A DNA stretch of 64,000 nucleotides from [Mycobacterium] crassicus (lineage in GTDB: Bacteria > Actinomycetota > Actinomycetes > Mycobacteriales > Mycobacteriaceae): contig NZ_CP084029.1 in NCBI RefSeq assembly GCF_020181615.1, positions 1,103,043 to 1,167,042 on the forward strand, read 5' to 3'. The notes under the pieces were generated by a model, which worked only from the letters and a program-made list of their open reading frames with translations, was not told the DNA's origin and searched no databases. A program made the position numbers and the translations under genes. Below, piece after piece: positions 1 through 10,234 of the stretch (positions are counted from its first letter, which is position 1; every line of letters starts with the position of its first letter).

Positions 1-74
<74 letters not shown>

Positions 75-103
75 ACGTTCGGCATTTGTGGTGAGGTGAA
101 ACC

Positions 104-1636
104 ATGAGCATCGATCCGCGCACCCCCGTCGTCGTCGGCGTCGGGCAGGCCGCCGAGCGCATCGACGACGCCGACTACCGCGGCATGTCACCGGTCGAGC
201 TGGCCGCCGCCGCCACCGAGGCCGCACTGGCCGATACCGGTGCCGACGCGGCGCGGATCGCCACCGCCATCGACGCGGTGGTGGCCACCCGGGCGTTCGA
301 GAACTCGATCCCGAAAGCGCCTGCACCGCTGGGTAAGTCGAACAATTTTCCGCGGTCCGTCGCGCGGCTGATCGGCGCCGACCCGGCTCGGGCGGTGCTG
401 GACAAGGTCGGCGGCCAGGGGCCGCAGAAGCTGCTCACCGAGTTCGCCGGCGAGATCGTGGCCGGCACCGCCGACGTCGTGCTGCTGTGCGGATCGGACG
501 CCACCTCGACGCTGCGCCACTTCGCCGGCGCCGAGAACAAGCCGGACTTCACCGAGACCATCGACGGGCAGCTCGAAGACCGCGGCTACGGGCTCGAGGA
601 TTTCATCGAGCACTACACCGTCATCCACGGGCTGACCGGTGCGCCGGTGCAGTACGGCCTGCTGGAGAACGCCCGCCGCGCCCGACTGGGCCTCGGCACG
701 GCCGACTACCTGCAGGCGATGGCGGAACTGTTCGCTCCGATGACCAAGATCGCCGCCAAGAACCCGTTCTCGGCCTCGCCGGTGGAGCGCTCGATCGACG
801 AGCTGGCCACGATCAGCAGCTCCAACCGGATGATCTGCGACCCCTACCCGCGACTGCTGGTGGCCCGCGATCAGGTCAACCAGGGCGCCGCGGTGCTGCT
901 GATGTCGGTGGAGGCTGCCCGGCGTCTCGGGGTGCCCGAGAACCGCTGGGTGTATCTGCACGGCCACGCCGACATGCGTGAGCAGCGCCTGCTGGAGCGT
1001 CCCGACCTGAGTTCCTACCCGGCCGCCGTCGTGGCCACCACCGAGGCGCTCGCGATGGCCGGGATCGGTTTCGACGACGTCGCGGCGATGGACCTCTACA
1101 GCTGCTTCCCGGTGCCGGTGTTCAACATCTGCGACGCGTTCGGGTTGACCGCCGATGATCCGCGCGGGCTGACCCTGACCGGCGGGCTGCCGTTCTTCGG
1201 GGGCGCCGGCAACAACTACTCGATGCACGCCATCGCCGAGGCCGTGGCGGCCGCCCGGAGCGTCCCCGGGCAATTCGCGCTGGTGGGCGCCAACGGCGGC
1301 ATGCAGAGCAAGTATTCAGTCGGGGTGTACTCAAGCACCCCGGTGGCGTGGACGGCGGATCGCAGCTCGGAGCTGCAGGCCGGGCTCGATGCCGGGCCGA
1401 CCGTCGCGGTCACCGAACACGCCGACGGTCCGGCGACCATCGAGACCTACAGCGTCCGCTACGACTGGGAGACCCGCACGGGGATCATCATCGGCCGGCT
1501 GGACGCCGACGGCAGTCGCTTCCTGGCGACCACCGAGGACGACGACCTGGTGGCACTGCTGTCCGACGGCGAACCGCTGGGCACGGCCATCACGGTGCGT
1601 GCCCTCGACTATGGCAACCGCTGTTCGTTGCGCTAG
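104..1636 (+). CDS. Thiolase-superfamily protein (acetyl-CoA acetyltransferase-like) without the usual nucleophile
   Basis: This 510-residue protein has the thiolase/SCP-x-like fold pattern: N-terminal PVVVGVGQ, and a C-terminal GGLPFFGGAGNNYSMHA segment near 360-376 typical of the long mycobacterial acetyl-CoA acetyltransferases. Where classical thiolases carry the acylated cysteine there is GGQGPQ (103-108), and the C-terminal HPxG histidine motif is replaced by GAGNNY. Cys334 (LYSCFPVP) is the only cysteine near a conserved segment. It may bind acyl-CoA or catalyse a non-standard reaction; a function in sterol or fatty-acid catabolism is inference. The ATG at 104 has GAGGTGA upstream. The neighbouring F420-type gene converges on it. 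Confidence 0.8.
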   Translation: MSIDPRTPVVVGVGQAAERIDDADYRGMSPVELAAAATEAALADTGADAARIATAIDAVVATRAFENSIPKAPAPLGKSNNFPRSVARLIGADPARAVLDKVGGQGPQKLLTEFAGEIVAGTADVVLLCGSDATSTLRHFAGAENKPDFTETIDGQLEDRGYGLEDFIEHYTVIHGLTGAPVQYGLLENARRARLGLGTADYLQAMAELFAPMTKIAAKNPFSASPVERSIDELATISSSNRMICDPYPRLLVARDQVNQGAAVLLMSVEAARRLGVPENRWVYLHGHADMREQRLLERPDLSSYPAAVVATTEALAMAGIGFDDVAAMDLYSCFPVPVFNICDAFGLTADDPRGLTLTGGLPFFGGAGNNYSMHAIAEAVAAARSVPGQFALVGANGGMQSKYSVGVYSSTPVAWTADRSSELQAGLDAGPTVAVTEHADGPATIETYSVRYDWETRTGIIIGRLDADGSRFLATTEDDDLVALLSDGEPLGTAITVRALDYGNRCSLR

Positions 1637-1661
1637 CCCTTGTGGCGCAGCGGGGTAGGTG

Positions 1662-2510
1662 CTAGGTGCTGAGCCCGAGCTTGCCGGCCAGTCGCTCCAC
1701 GTAGGCGGCGACCTCGGCTTCCGGCTTGTCCGGCAACCCGAACAGCGTCTCGGTGACCCCGATCTCGGCCCAGTGCGCCAGCTTCTCGGGTACCGGCTTG
1801 AAGTCCAGTGCCACGATCTGCGGAGCCCCGTCCCGGTCGGCGGCCGCCCAGGTGTCCTGCAGCAGCTTGACCGGCTCGTCGATGTCGAAGTCGCGCGGTG
1901 TCGTGATCCAGCCGTCGGCACTGCGGGCGATCCACTTGAAGTTCTTCTCGGTGCCGGCCGCGCCGACCAGCACCGGAATGTGCGACTGCATCGGCTTGGG
2001 CCAGGCCCAGCTCGGCCCGAAGTTCACGAACTCGCCTTCGTAGGCCGCTTCCTCCTGGGTCCACAGCGCCCGCATCGCCTCCAGGTACTCCCGCAGCATG
2101 GTGCGTCGCCGGCCCGGCGGCACCCCGTGGTCGGCGAGTTCGTCGGTGTTCCAGCCGAAACCCACGCCCAGGCTCACCCGGCCACCGGACAGGTGGTCCA
2201 GGGTGGCGATCGATTTCGCCAGCGTGATCGGATCGTGCTCCACGGGCAGCGCCACCGCGGTCGACAGCCGCACCCGGGAGGTGACCGCACATGCGGTTCC
2301 CAGACTCACCCACGGATCGAGGGTGCGCATGTAGCGGTCGTCGGGAAGTGACTCATCGCCGGTGGTGGGGTGCGCCGCCTGGCGCTTGATCGGAATGTGC
2401 GTGTGCTCCGGAACGTAGAACGTGGAAAACCCGTGGTCGTCGGCGAGTTTGGCGGCCGCCGCCGGGGTGATGCCACGGTCACTGGTGAACAACACAAGCC
2501 CGTAATCCAT
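1662..2510 (-). CDS. LLM-class F420-dependent oxidoreductase (Rv0953c-like)
   Basis: The 282-residue protein has the TIM-barrel signature of luciferase-like F420-dependent oxidoreductases: GLVLFTSD at the N-terminus, FSTFYVPEHTHIP near residue 30-43, DPWVSLGTACAVTSRVRL, and the SGGRVSLGVGFGWN segment near 110. It should transfer hydride between F420 and an unknown substrate in the cytoplasm. Length and position next to the DUF5336 and PerM genes match Rv0953c. A KstR-like palindrome lies 10 bp before the ATG, suggesting control with lipid or sterol catabolism genes. The substrate cannot be read from sequence. Confidence 0.9.
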   Translation of the reverse strand: MDYGLVLFTSDRGITPAAAAKLADDHGFSTFYVPEHTHIPIKRQAAHPTTGDESLPDDRYMRTLDPWVSLGTACAVTSRVRLSTAVALPVEHDPITLAKSIATLDHLSGGRVSLGVGFGWNTDELADHGVPPGRRRTMLREYLEAMRALWTQEEAAYEGEFVNFGPSWAWPKPMQSHIPVLVGAAGTEKNFKWIARSADGWITTPRDFDIDEPVKLLQDTWAAADRDGAPQIVALDFKPVPEKLAHWAEIGVTETLFGLPDKPEAEVAAYVERLAGKLGLST

Positions 2511-2519
2511 ACGAGTGAT

Positions 2520-2533
2520 TAGAACGTGTTCCT
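2520..2533. promoter_or_regulatory. KstR-like operator upstream of the F420-dependent oxidoreductase
   Basis: TAGAACGTGTTCCT matches the KstR consensus TNNAACNNGTTNNA at every fixed position except the last base. It sits 10 bp before the start codon of the minus-strand gene, in the 156-bp divergent gap shared with the DUF5336 gene. KstR is the TetR-type repressor of cholesterol catabolism in mycobacteria. The match is seen; binding is inference. Confidence 0.5.
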
Positions 2534-2666
2534 ATTTCGTCGGCAACGGGGGGTCCCCAGCGGCACGGTGTTGACCCGACGGCCCGACCCGAGAGTGCGC
2601 TAGCGTGGATGGTCGAACCGCGCCGCACCCCTCGCACGCACTTGCCCCCCGAGCACAGGAGAGGTC

Positions 2667-3545
2667 ATGACCTACTCACCCGGGAACCCTGGTTTCCAGC
2701 CTTCCCAACCGTCGGGTTCCTACGGGCCCCCGACATCCTCGACACCGTCGTTCGCCAAAACCGAAGATGTCGAGAGCAAACTTCCGCTGTACCTGCAGAT
2801 CGCGGTGGCGGTGCTGGGGCTCGGCGTCTACCTGGCGAACTTCGGGCCGATCGTGACCGTCACCAACGGTGAGTACCCGCTGATCCTCGGCGACGCCGGC
2901 CACACGGTTCCGCTGGCGCTGCTGGCCGGCCTGCTGGCCGGGGCGGGCCTGCTGCCCAAGGCCAAGCAGTACACCGCGGTGGTCGCCGCGATCTCGGCAC
3001 TGGGGGCGCTGCTGGCGATCGCGACCCTCGCCGACGCCGGAGACGACTACACCGTCGGCTGGGGCCTGTGGCTGGTGCTGACGTTCAGCATCCTGCAGGC
3101 CGTCGCCGCGGTCGGAGCGCTGCTGCTGGAGTCCGGTGTCGTAACCGCTCCCGCGCCGCGCCCCAAGTACGACCCCTACGCGCAGTACGGGCTGCCGCCG
3201 GGCGGCAACTACTACGGTCAGCCGGGCCAGCACGGGTACGGCCAGCAGGGTCCGCCGCAGTCCGGATACCCGTCCTACGGCGGCGGTTACCCGTCGGCGC
3301 CGTCCAGCGGCGGCTTCGGTGCCCAGTCGGGCCCGTCGACCGGTGGATTCAGCTCCGGTCCGCAGCCGGCACCGCAGGGTCCGCCCACGCCGCCGACCGG
3401 ATTTCCCAGCTTCAGCCCGCCCTCGCCGGGCGGTTCGGGTAATTCTTCGACGGCAGGCCAGGGTGGGACGGGTCAAGGTCAGAGCTCGACGGGCGGCCAG
3501 CAGTCGCAGGGTGGTTCCGCCCCGTCGGGGCCGGCCCAGCCCTAA
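2667..3545 (+). CDS. DUF5336 membrane protein (Rv0954-like 34-kDa antigen family)
   Basis: This 292-residue protein has a short polar N-terminus, four hydrophobic segments between about residues 38 and 165 ([72 protein letters not shown]) and a low-complexity Pro/Gly/Gln/Ser tail of about 120 residues. This architecture is that of the mycobacterial DUF5336 or 34-kDa antigen family. A strong AGGAGAGG precedes the ATG. The gene lies 36 bp before perM, as in M. tuberculosis, so both may act at the cell envelope during division. The molecular function is not established from sequence. Confidence 0.88.
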   Translation: MTYSPGNPGFQPSQPSGSYGPPTSSTPSFAKTEDVESKLPLYLQIAVAVLGLGVYLANFGPIVTVTNGEYPLILGDAGHTVPLALLAGLLAGAGLLPKAKQYTAVVAAISALGALLAIATLADAGDDYTVGWGLWLVLTFSILQAVAAVGALLLESGVVTAPAPRPKYDPYAQYGLPPGGNYYGQPGQHGYGQQGPPQSGYPSYGGGYPSAPSSGGFGAQSGPSTGGFSSGPQPAPQGPPTPPTGFPSFSPPSPGGSGNSSTAGQGGTGQGQSSTGGQQSQGGSAPSGPAQP

Positions 3546-3581
3546 CCCGCGACCGCGCGCCGAGTTGAACGTGCCCGCAGC

Positions 3582-5060
3582 GTGACACCGGTGGCCGGCG
3601 GTAAACCAGGCTCGAACCCGACACGCGATCTGGTGCGGGTCGCATTCGGCCCGTCCATCGTGGCATTGACGGTCATCGCAGCGGTGACGCTGCTGCAGTT
3701 GCTGATCGCCAACAGCGACATGACCGGAGCGTCGGGAGCCATCGCCAGCATGTGGCTGGGGGTGCACCAGGTGCCGATCTCGATCGGTGGCCGGGAGCTG
3801 GGTGTACTGCCGCTGCTGCCGGTGTTGCTGATGGTGGCCGGAACCGCCCGGACCACCGCGCAGGCCACGGCCCGCGGCGCCTCCTGGTTTGTCATCCGCT
3901 GGATCGTGGCGTCGGCTTTGGGCGGCCCACTGCTGATCGCGGCGATCTGTCTGGCGGTCATCCACGACGCGGCGTCGGTCATCACCGAACTGCAGACCCC
4001 GCTTGCCCTGGGTGCCTTTGCGCACGTGTTCGTGGTGCATGCGATCGGAGCCGCGATCGGCGTGGGGACGCGGGTGGGCAGCCGGATCCTCGCCGAGACA
4101 CCGCTGCCGGACTGGCTACCCGACGCACTGCGGGCCGCGGTCGCCGGAATGCTGGCTCTGCTGGGGCTGGCCGGGGTGGCCACGGTGGTCTCCCTGGTCT
4201 TGCACTGGGGGACCATGCACGAGCTGTACGCGATCACCGATTCGCTGTTCGGTCAGCTCAGCCTCACCCTGCTGGCGGTGCTGTATGTGCCCAACGTCCT
4301 GGTGGGCGCGGCAGCGATGGCGGTCGGGTCGAGCGCGCACATCGGACCCGCGTTGTTCAGCGCGTTCACGGTGCTCGGCGGTGACATCCCGGCGCTGCCC
4401 ATCCTGGCCGCGGCGCCCACTCCACCGCTCGGCCCCGTGTGGGTGGCGCTGCTGATCATCGGCGCCTCGTCGGGAGTGGCCGTCGGGCAACAGTGCGCCC
4501 GCCGCCCCCTGCCGCTGCTTCCGGCACTGGCCAAGGTGGCGACGGCGGCATCCATCGCGGCGGTGATGATGGCGCTGCTCGGCCTGGCCGGCGGTGGGCG
4601 GCTGGGCAACTTCGGCGACGTCGAGGTGGATCAGGCCACGTTCGGGCCCGCGGTGTTCCTGTGGTTCGCCGCGATCGGTGCGCTGACGGTGGTGATGATC
4701 GGCGGGGTGCGGCGCGGGCCGATCAGGCAGCGGCCGATGTTGCCGCCCGCCCCCGAGCGAGTCCCCGCGCACGAAGCCGCCGCCCCGGCCGAACCCGACG
4801 ATCCAGTCGAAGCGGCCGAACCCGGTGAGCTGTTCGAACCCGACGAGTTGTTCGAACCCGATGAGATCAGCGGAGCGGGCGAGCTGAGCTGGATACCGCA
4901 ATCCGAGCCGCCGCAGCCCGAGCCGGCGCACCCCGAGCCGGCGCACCCCGACCCGCCGCAGGCGTTCGAGTCGCACCCACCGACCCAGCCGCCCGGCCCC
5001 TGGGAAGACCCCGAGGACCTGATGTTCACCGACGACGACGGGTTCGACCGGCCCCGCTAG
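3582..5060 (+). CDS. perM: PerM-type divisome-associated membrane protein (DUF6350)
   Basis: This 492-residue protein has about eight to ten hydrophobic segments over residues 1-380, followed by an acidic proline-rich cytoplasmic tail with short internal repeats ([11 protein letters not shown], then [14 protein letters not shown]). In M. tuberculosis Rv0955 (PerM) is needed for division at low magnesium and interacts with the divisome; identification here is by topology and synteny with the DUF5336 gene and purN. The start is GTG at 3582. The C-terminal repeats are typical of fast-evolving tails and may vary in length between strains. Confidence 0.85.
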   Translation: MTPVAGGKPGSNPTRDLVRVAFGPSIVALTVIAAVTLLQLLIANSDMTGASGAIASMWLGVHQVPISIGGRELGVLPLLPVLLMVAGTARTTAQATARGASWFVIRWIVASALGGPLLIAAICLAVIHDAASVITELQTPLALGAFAHVFVVHAIGAAIGVGTRVGSRILAETPLPDWLPDALRAAVAGMLALLGLAGVATVVSLVLHWGTMHELYAITDSLFGQLSLTLLAVLYVPNVLVGAAAMAVGSSAHIGPALFSAFTVLGGDIPALPILAAAPTPPLGPVWVALLIIGASSGVAVGQQCARRPLPLLPALAKVATAASIAAVMMALLGLAGGGRLGNFGDVEVDQATFGPAVFLWFAAIGALTVVMIGGVRRGPIRQRPMLPPAPERVPAHEAAAPAEPDDPVEAAEPGELFEPDELFEPDEISGAGELSWIPQSEPPQPEPAHPEPAHPDPPQAFESHPPTQPPGPWEDPEDLMFTDDDGFDRPR

Positions 5061-5130
5061 GACAGTCCTGCGGACAAATTGAGGACTTCGGTCCCTTATA
5101 TCCTGGTCGCCATCCTGGTCGCATGGTGAC

Positions 5131-5559
5131 ATGACACACGTCGTGGGCGCGCTGCGGAATCTGCACAGACTGGCCGGCGCCCGCGTAGAGAAGCTGACGC
5201 GACTGGTGCTGCCGCCCGGGCACGAGCCGATCCTCGATGTGATGGCGATGATCTGGATCGACGGTGTCGAGGTGGGGTTCCAGACGGTCGGGGCGACCGC
5301 GGTCGGGCTGTCCAGTCCCTTGGCGGAGGACTTGTACGAGCAGCTGGAAAGCGCCGAGCTCTGCGGCGAATACGAGGAATTCCCCGAACTCGACGATCGC
5401 GACTTCCAGGACCTGGCCTGTAATCGGGTCGAGAAGATCAGCCGGGGCATCCACCCGATCGGCCACCCGGATGTGATCTGGGACAAGGTCGAGATCTGGA
5501 CGGACGGCGTGGCCGCAGCGCTGCGGATCGCCCGCGACGAAGCGGATCAGCAGGCCTGA
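5131..5559 (+). CDS. Small uncharacterised protein
   Basis: This 142-residue soluble protein, rich in acidic residues, is not recognised. It has no signal peptide or membrane segment. The sequence reads as mixed alpha/beta with two repeated-looking patterns, MIWIDGVEVG near 46 and VEIWTDGVAAAL near 121, so it could be an internally duplicated fold. The gene lies between perM and purN with a 35-bp gap to purN. An 11-bp direct repeat (ATCCTGGTCGC) occurs twice just upstream, at about 5099-5121. Codon use looks native. Confidence 0.65.
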   Translation: MTHVVGALRNLHRLAGARVEKLTRLVLPPGHEPILDVMAMIWIDGVEVGFQTVGATAVGLSSPLAEDLYEQLESAELCGEYEEFPELDDRDFQDLACNRVEKISRGIHPIGHPDVIWDKVEIWTDGVAAALRIARDEADQQA

Positions 5560-5594
5560 TTGTCACGCTCATCTGCGCGGTAGGCTCTTGCATC

Positions 5595-6221
5595 GTGCAA
5601 CCGATCCACGTGACCCCACGCGTCCCAGCCCGGCTGGTGGTGTTGGCGTCGGGCACCGGATCGCTGTTGGAGTCGCTGCTGGCCGCGGCGGTGGGTGATT
5701 ACCCGGCGCGGGTGGTGGCCGTCGGGACCGATCGGGACTGCCGCGCGGTGCAGATCGCCCAGGCGGCGGGCTTGCCGGTGTTCACCGTGCGGATGGCCGA
5801 CTATCCCGACCGGGCCGCCTGGGACCTCGCCCTCGCGGAGGCCACCGCGGCGCATGCACCCGACCTGGTGGTCTCGGCCGGCTTCATGAAGATCCTGGGC
5901 TCGCAGTTCCTTTCCCGTTTCCTCGGGCGCACCGTCAACACCCATCCGGCGCTGCTGCCGGCCTTCCCGGGCGCGCATGCGGTGCCCGACGCGCTCGCCT
6001 ACGGGGTGAAGGTCACCGGCTGCACCGTGCACCTGGTGGACGCCGGAACCGACACCGGCCCGGTGCTGGCGCAGGAGTCTGTCGCCGTGTTCGACGACGA
6101 CGACGAAGACACTCTGCACGAACGCATCAAGACAGTGGAGCGCAAGCTCCTGGTCGACGTGCTGGCCGCGCTGGCGACCAGCGGCGTGACCTGGACCGGA
6201 CGAAAGGCAACCATAGGATGA
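5595..6221 (+). CDS. purN: Phosphoribosylglycinamide formyltransferase
   Basis: PurN transfers a formyl group from 10-formyl-THF to GAR, the third step of purine synthesis. The 208 residues show the glycine-rich phosphate loop ASGTGS (19-23) and the catalytic triad Asn115-x-His117 (in [10 protein letters not shown]) and Asp153 (in DAGTDTGP). Length matches the family. The start is GTG at 5595. The stop overlaps the purH ATG by 4 nt (ATGA), so the two genes are translationally coupled and provide adjacent formyl-transfer steps of the pathway. Confidence 0.97.
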   Translation: MQPIHVTPRVPARLVVLASGTGSLLESLLAAAVGDYPARVVAVGTDRDCRAVQIAQAAGLPVFTVRMADYPDRAAWDLALAEATAAHAPDLVVSAGFMKILGSQFLSRFLGRTVNTHPALLPAFPGAHAVPDALAYGVKVTGCTVHLVDAGTDTGPVLAQESVAVFDDDDEDTLHERIKTVERKLLVDVLAALATSGVTWTGRKATIG

Positions 6222-7783
6222 CCGACGGCAAGCGACCGATTCGCCGGGCGCTGATCAGCGTCTACGACAAGACCGGCCTGGTCGACCTGGCTGCCGGCCT
6301 GCATGCCGCCGGCGTGGCCATCGTCTCCACCGGCTCGACCGCCAAGTCGATTGCCGCCAAGGGCATTCCGGTGACGCCGGTGGAGGAGTTGACCGGTTTC
6401 CCGGAGGTGCTCGACGGCCGGGTCAAGACCCTGCACCCGCGGGTGCACGCCGGGCTGCTGGCCGACCTGCGCAAGCCCGAACATGCCACCGCGCTGGAAG
6501 AACTGGAGATCGCGCCGTTCGACCTGGTGGTGGTCAACCTCTACCCGTTCAGCGAGACCGTCGATTCCGGTGCCGGCCTCGACGAGTGCGTCGAGCAGAT
6601 CGACATCGGCGGGCCGTCGATGATCAGGGCGGCCGCCAAGAACCATCCCAGCGTCGCCGTGGTGGTCGACCCGCTCGGGTACGACGGCGTGCTGACCGCG
6701 GTCAACGCCGGGGGCTTCTCCCTTGCCGAACGGAAACGCCTGGCATCGCTGGCATTTCGCCACACCGCTGAGTACGACGTAGCGGTCGCCAACTGGATGT
6801 CGTCGACGCTGGCCCCCGAGGAGCCGCGTCAGGGTCAGCCGGAATGGATCGGGCACACCTACCGTCGGGCCGCGCAGCTGCGCTACGGCGAGAACCCGCA
6901 CCAACAGGCCGCGCTCTACTGCGACGGCGGTGCCTGGCCGGGCTTGGCGCAGGCCGACCAGCTGCACGGAAAAGAGATGTCCTACAACAACTTCACCGAC
7001 GCGGATGCCGCGTGGCGGGCGGCGTTCGACCACGAAGAGATCTGCGTGGCGATCATCAAGCACGCCAACCCGTGCGGAATCGCCGTCTCGGCGACCTCGG
7101 TGGCCGACGCCCATCGCAAGGCGCACGAGTGCGACCCGCTTAGCGCGTTCGGCGGGGTGATCGCGGCGAACACCGAGGTCAGTGTGGAGATGGCGGAGTA
7201 CGTCAGCACCATCTTCACCGAAGTCATCGTCGCGCCGGCCTATGCGCCGGGAGCCGTCGAGGTTCTGGCGCGCAAGAAGAACATTCGGGTGCTGGTGGCC
7301 TCCGAGCCGCTGCGCGGCGGCACCGAGTGGCGTCAGGTCAGCGGCGGGTTGCTGATGCAGAGTCGCGACGGCCTGGACGCTGACGGTGACAACCCGTTGA
7401 ACTGGACGCTGGCCACCGGGTCGCCGGCCGACCCGGCCACGCTGGCCGATCTGGTGTTCGCCTGGCGGTCCTGCCGCGCGGTCAAGTCGAACGCGATCGT
7501 CGTCGCGGCAGACGGCGCCACGATCGGTGTCGGTATGGGGCAGGTCAACCGGGTCGATGCGGCCCGACTGGCCGTCGAGCGCGGTGGTGATCGGGTGGCC
7601 GGCGCGGTCGCGGCCTCGGACGCCTTCTTCCCGTTCCCCGATGGCCTGCAGACCCTGACCACCGCCGGGGTGAAGGCGATCGTGCACCCGGGTGGTTCGG
7701 TCCGCGACGATGAGGTGACCGCGGCGGCAGCCGAGGCGGGGATCACGCTGTACCTGACCGGGGCCCGGCACTTCGCGCACTAG
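6218..7783 (+). CDS. purH: Bifunctional AICAR transformylase / IMP cyclohydrolase
   Basis: PurH completes IMP synthesis. The 521 residues contain the N-terminal MGS-like cyclohydrolase domain ([35 protein letters not shown]) and the C-terminal AICARFT domain with the catalytic KHANPCG motif near 275, LRYGENPHQ near 223, and FPDG with [10 protein letters not shown] near the end. Full length, no disruption. It overlaps purN by 4 nt. The next gene starts 61 bp downstream of the stop. Confidence 0.98.
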   Translation: MTDGKRPIRRALISVYDKTGLVDLAAGLHAAGVAIVSTGSTAKSIAAKGIPVTPVEELTGFPEVLDGRVKTLHPRVHAGLLADLRKPEHATALEELEIAPFDLVVVNLYPFSETVDSGAGLDECVEQIDIGGPSMIRAAAKNHPSVAVVVDPLGYDGVLTAVNAGGFSLAERKRLASLAFRHTAEYDVAVANWMSSTLAPEEPRQGQPEWIGHTYRRAAQLRYGENPHQQAALYCDGGAWPGLAQADQLHGKEMSYNNFTDADAAWRAAFDHEEICVAIIKHANPCGIAVSATSVADAHRKAHECDPLSAFGGVIAANTEVSVEMAEYVSTIFTEVIVAPAYAPGAVEVLARKKNIRVLVASEPLRGGTEWRQVSGGLLMQSRDGLDADGDNPLNWTLATGSPADPATLADLVFAWRSCRAVKSNAIVVAADGATIGVGMGQVNRVDAARLAVERGGDRVAGAVAASDAFFPFPDGLQTLTTAGVKAIVHPGGSVRDDEVTAAAAEAGITLYLTGARHFAH

Positions 7784-7787
7784 GTCT

Positions 7788-7804
7788 TGACAGAAAGATT
7801 GTCA
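7788..7804. promoter_or_regulatory. Inverted repeat upstream of the amidohydrolase gene
   Basis: TGACA-N7-TGTCA lies between purH and the amidohydrolase start. The left arm overlaps a TTGACA that could serve as a -35 element (7787-7792), with TATCTA at 7813-7818 as a weak -10. The downstream TetR gene is a candidate binder. Arms are only 5 bp, so chance is a real alternative. Confidence 0.35.
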
Positions 7805-7844
7805 GCGCTCACTATCTAACTCAACCTCGAGGTTGGGAGACGTA

Positions 7845-9620
7845 GTGGGCTATGACCTGATCATCCGCAACGGACTGTGGTTCGACGGCCTGGGCAACAC
7901 TCCCCAGGTCCGCACCCTGGGTATCCGCGACGGTTTCGTCGCCGACATCGTCGCGGGGGAGCTGGATGAGACGGGCTGCGCGGAGGTGATCGACGCGGCC
8001 GGCAAGTGGGTGGTGCCCGGCTTCATCGACGTGCACACCCACTACGACGCCGAGGTGCTGCTGGACCCGGGGCTGCGCGAATCGGTGCGCCACGGCGTCA
8101 CCACGGTGCTGCTGGGCAACTGCTCGCTCTCGACGGTGTACGCCGACTCCGAGGACGCCGCCGACCTGTTCAGTCGGGTGGAGGCGGTGCCGCGCAAGTT
8201 CGTGCTGGATGCGCTGCAGTCCAAGAAGACCTGGTCCACGCCGGCCGAGTATGTGCGGGCCCTCGACGAAATGCCGCTCGGTCCCAATATCGGCTCCATG
8301 CTTGGCCACTCGGATCTGCGGACCGCGGTACTCGGCCTGGACCGTGCCACCACCGAAGGCGTCGTTCCCAGTGATGCCGAGCTGGAGAAGATGGCGGCGC
8401 TGCTCGAAGACGGACTCGACGCCGGGCTGTTGGGCATGTCGGGAATGGATGCGGCCATCGACAAACTCGACGGCGAGCGGTTCCGGTCGCGGGCGCTGCC
8501 CTCGACGTTCGCCACCTGGCGGGAACGCCGCCGGCTGATCAAAGTGCTGCGCAAGCGCGGCCGGATGCTGCAGAGCGCCCCGAACGTCGCAAAACCGTTG
8601 ACGGCGCTGAACTTCTTCCTGACCAGCAGCGGAATGTTCGGCCGGCGGCGCGGGGTGCGGATGAGCCTGCTGGTTTCCGCGGACGCCAAGTCGGCCCCGG
8701 GTGCGGTACGGGTGATGGGCCCCGGTACCCGGCTGCTCAACGCGCTGCTCGGTTCCTCTGTACGTTTCCAGCACCTGCCGGTGCCGTTCGAATTGTATTC
8801 CGACGGAATCGATCTGCCGGTCTTCGAGGAATTCGGTGCCGGCACCGCCGCGCTGCACCTGCGTGACCAGCTGGAGCGCAACACGTTGCTGGCCGACACC
8901 GATTACCGGCGCCGGTTCCGTAAGTCGTTCGACCGTAAGAAACTGGGCCCGACGCTGTGGCACCGTGACTTCCACGAAGCGGTGATCGTCGAATGCCCGG
9001 ACGCGAGCCTGATCGGCAAGAGCTTCGGGCAGATCGCCGACGAGCGCAAGCTGCACCCGCTGGATGCGTTCCTGGATGTCTTGGTGGCCAACGGCGAACG
9101 CAACGTCCGCTGGACCACCATCGTCGCCAATCACCGGCCCCGCCAGCTCGACAGACTGGCCAACGAGCCGACCATCCACTTCGGGTTCTCCGATGCCGGG
9201 GCGCACCTGCGCAACATGGCGTTCTACAACTACTCGCTGCGGCTGCTCAAGCGGGTGCGCGACGCTCAGACGGCGGGCCGGCCGTTCATGAGTGTCGAGC
9301 GGGCCGTATACCGGCTGACCGCCGAGGTCGCCGACTGGTTCGGTTTGGACGCGGGCACGCTGCGCCGGGGCGACCGCGCGGACTTCGTGGTGATCGACCC
9401 GGCCGGCCTGAATCAGGACGTGGACGCCTACCACGAGGAAAAGGTCGAGTTCTACGGCGGACTGAGCCGGATGGTCAATCGCAACGACGACGCCGTGGTG
9501 GCGACCGGGGTGGGCGGCACGGTGGTGTTCGGCAACGGACAATTCCGCGAGGGCTACGGAACGACGATGAAATCCGGCCGGTTCCTGCGCGCCGGATCCC
9601 GTGAGTTGCAGTCGGTTTAG
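7845..9620 (+). CDS. D-aminoacylase-like amidohydrolase (amidohydrolase_3 family)
   Basis: This 591-residue protein has the amidohydrolase TIM-barrel metal motif GFIDVHTHYDAEVL near 57-70, a RHGVTTVLLGNCSLS strand, and a C-terminal composite beta domain (LRRGDRADFVVIDP, then TGVGGTVVFGNGQ) as in N-acyl-D-amino-acid deacylases. It should hydrolyse an amide or cyclic amide using one or two metals. A TTG lies in frame at 7833, but GTG 7845 is preferred because GGGAGA precedes it at a 3-8 bp distance. It is followed after 11 bp by a TetR gene, so the pair is likely co-transcribed. The substrate is unknown. Confidence 0.85.
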   Translation: MGYDLIIRNGLWFDGLGNTPQVRTLGIRDGFVADIVAGELDETGCAEVIDAAGKWVVPGFIDVHTHYDAEVLLDPGLRESVRHGVTTVLLGNCSLSTVYADSEDAADLFSRVEAVPRKFVLDALQSKKTWSTPAEYVRALDEMPLGPNIGSMLGHSDLRTAVLGLDRATTEGVVPSDAELEKMAALLEDGLDAGLLGMSGMDAAIDKLDGERFRSRALPSTFATWRERRRLIKVLRKRGRMLQSAPNVAKPLTALNFFLTSSGMFGRRRGVRMSLLVSADAKSAPGAVRVMGPGTRLLNALLGSSVRFQHLPVPFELYSDGIDLPVFEEFGAGTAALHLRDQLERNTLLADTDYRRRFRKSFDRKKLGPTLWHRDFHEAVIVECPDASLIGKSFGQIADERKLHPLDAFLDVLVANGERNVRWTTIVANHRPRQLDRLANEPTIHFGFSDAGAHLRNMAFYNYSLRLLKRVRDAQTAGRPFMSVERAVYRLTAEVADWFGLDAGTLRRGDRADFVVIDPAGLNQDVDAYHEEKVEFYGGLSRMVNRNDDAVVATGVGGTVVFGNGQFREGYGTTMKSGRFLRAGSRELQSV

Positions 9621-9631
9621 AGGTTCAGACC

Positions 9632-10234
9632 ATGGCCCGGACCCAGCGGGAACGCCGCGAGGCCACCGTCGCGGGGCTGCTTGACGCGAGCATCGCCACC
9701 ATCGCCGAGGTCGGGTATGCGCGAGCGTCGGCGAAGGTGATCGCCGCGCGTGCCGGGGTTTCCGACGGGGCATTGTTCCGCCACTTCGGCACCATGGGTG
9801 AGTTCATGGCGGCCACCGGCCGCGAGGTGCTGCGCCGTCAGCTGGAGCTGATCGGTAAGCAAGTCGCGGAGATCCCGGCCGACGGCTCGGCGCTGGAAGC
9901 GGTGTTGACCGTGCTGCGTGATCTGACGGCGAACTCCAACAACGCGGTCGTCTACGAGTTGCTGATCGCCGCACGCACCGACGAGAAGCTGCGGTCCGCA
10001 CTGTCGGAGGTGTTGGACGAATACGGTGCGAAGATCCACGAAACCGCCCGTGGGTTTCCCGGCGCCCACGCATTTCCCGAGGAGCTGTTCCCCAACGTGG
10101 TTGCGTTGCTCACCAACACCTTCGACGGCGCGGCGATCATCCGGACCGTGCTGCCGCAGCCGGAGATCGAGGCTAATCGTATTCCGTTGCTGCTGAAGCT
10201 GTTTGAGGACTGGTCGCAGCGCCTTACGACTTAG
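9632..10234 (+). CDS. TetR-family transcriptional regulator
   Basis: The 200 residues start with RTQRERREATVAGLL and a helix-turn-helix at about 25-45 (SAKVIAARAGVSDGALFRHF), then an all-helical ligand domain. It is 11 bp downstream of the amidohydrolase gene and probably regulates it. Its TAG overlaps the TAA of the convergent hydrolase gene within the four bases TTAG, leaving no space for an intrinsic terminator between them. Confidence 0.92.
   Translation: MARTQRERREATVAGLLDASIATIAEVGYARASAKVIAARAGVSDGALFRHFGTMGEFMAATGREVLRRQLELIGKQVAEIPADGSALEAVLTVLRDLTANSNNAVVYELLIAARTDEKLRSALSEVLDEYGAKIHETARGFPGAHAFPEELFPNVVALLTNTFDGAAIIRTVLPQPEIEANRIPLLLKLFEDWSQRLTT

Noticed and set aside
5999..7780. 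Long open frame on the minus strand opposite purH
   Set aside because: It is the complement of purH, with Arg/His/Gly-rich composition and no domain; a high-GC artefact.
7821..9773. 650-codon open frame opposite the amidohydrolase
   Set aside because: Antisense of a well-supported gene, low-complexity composition and no ribosome site.
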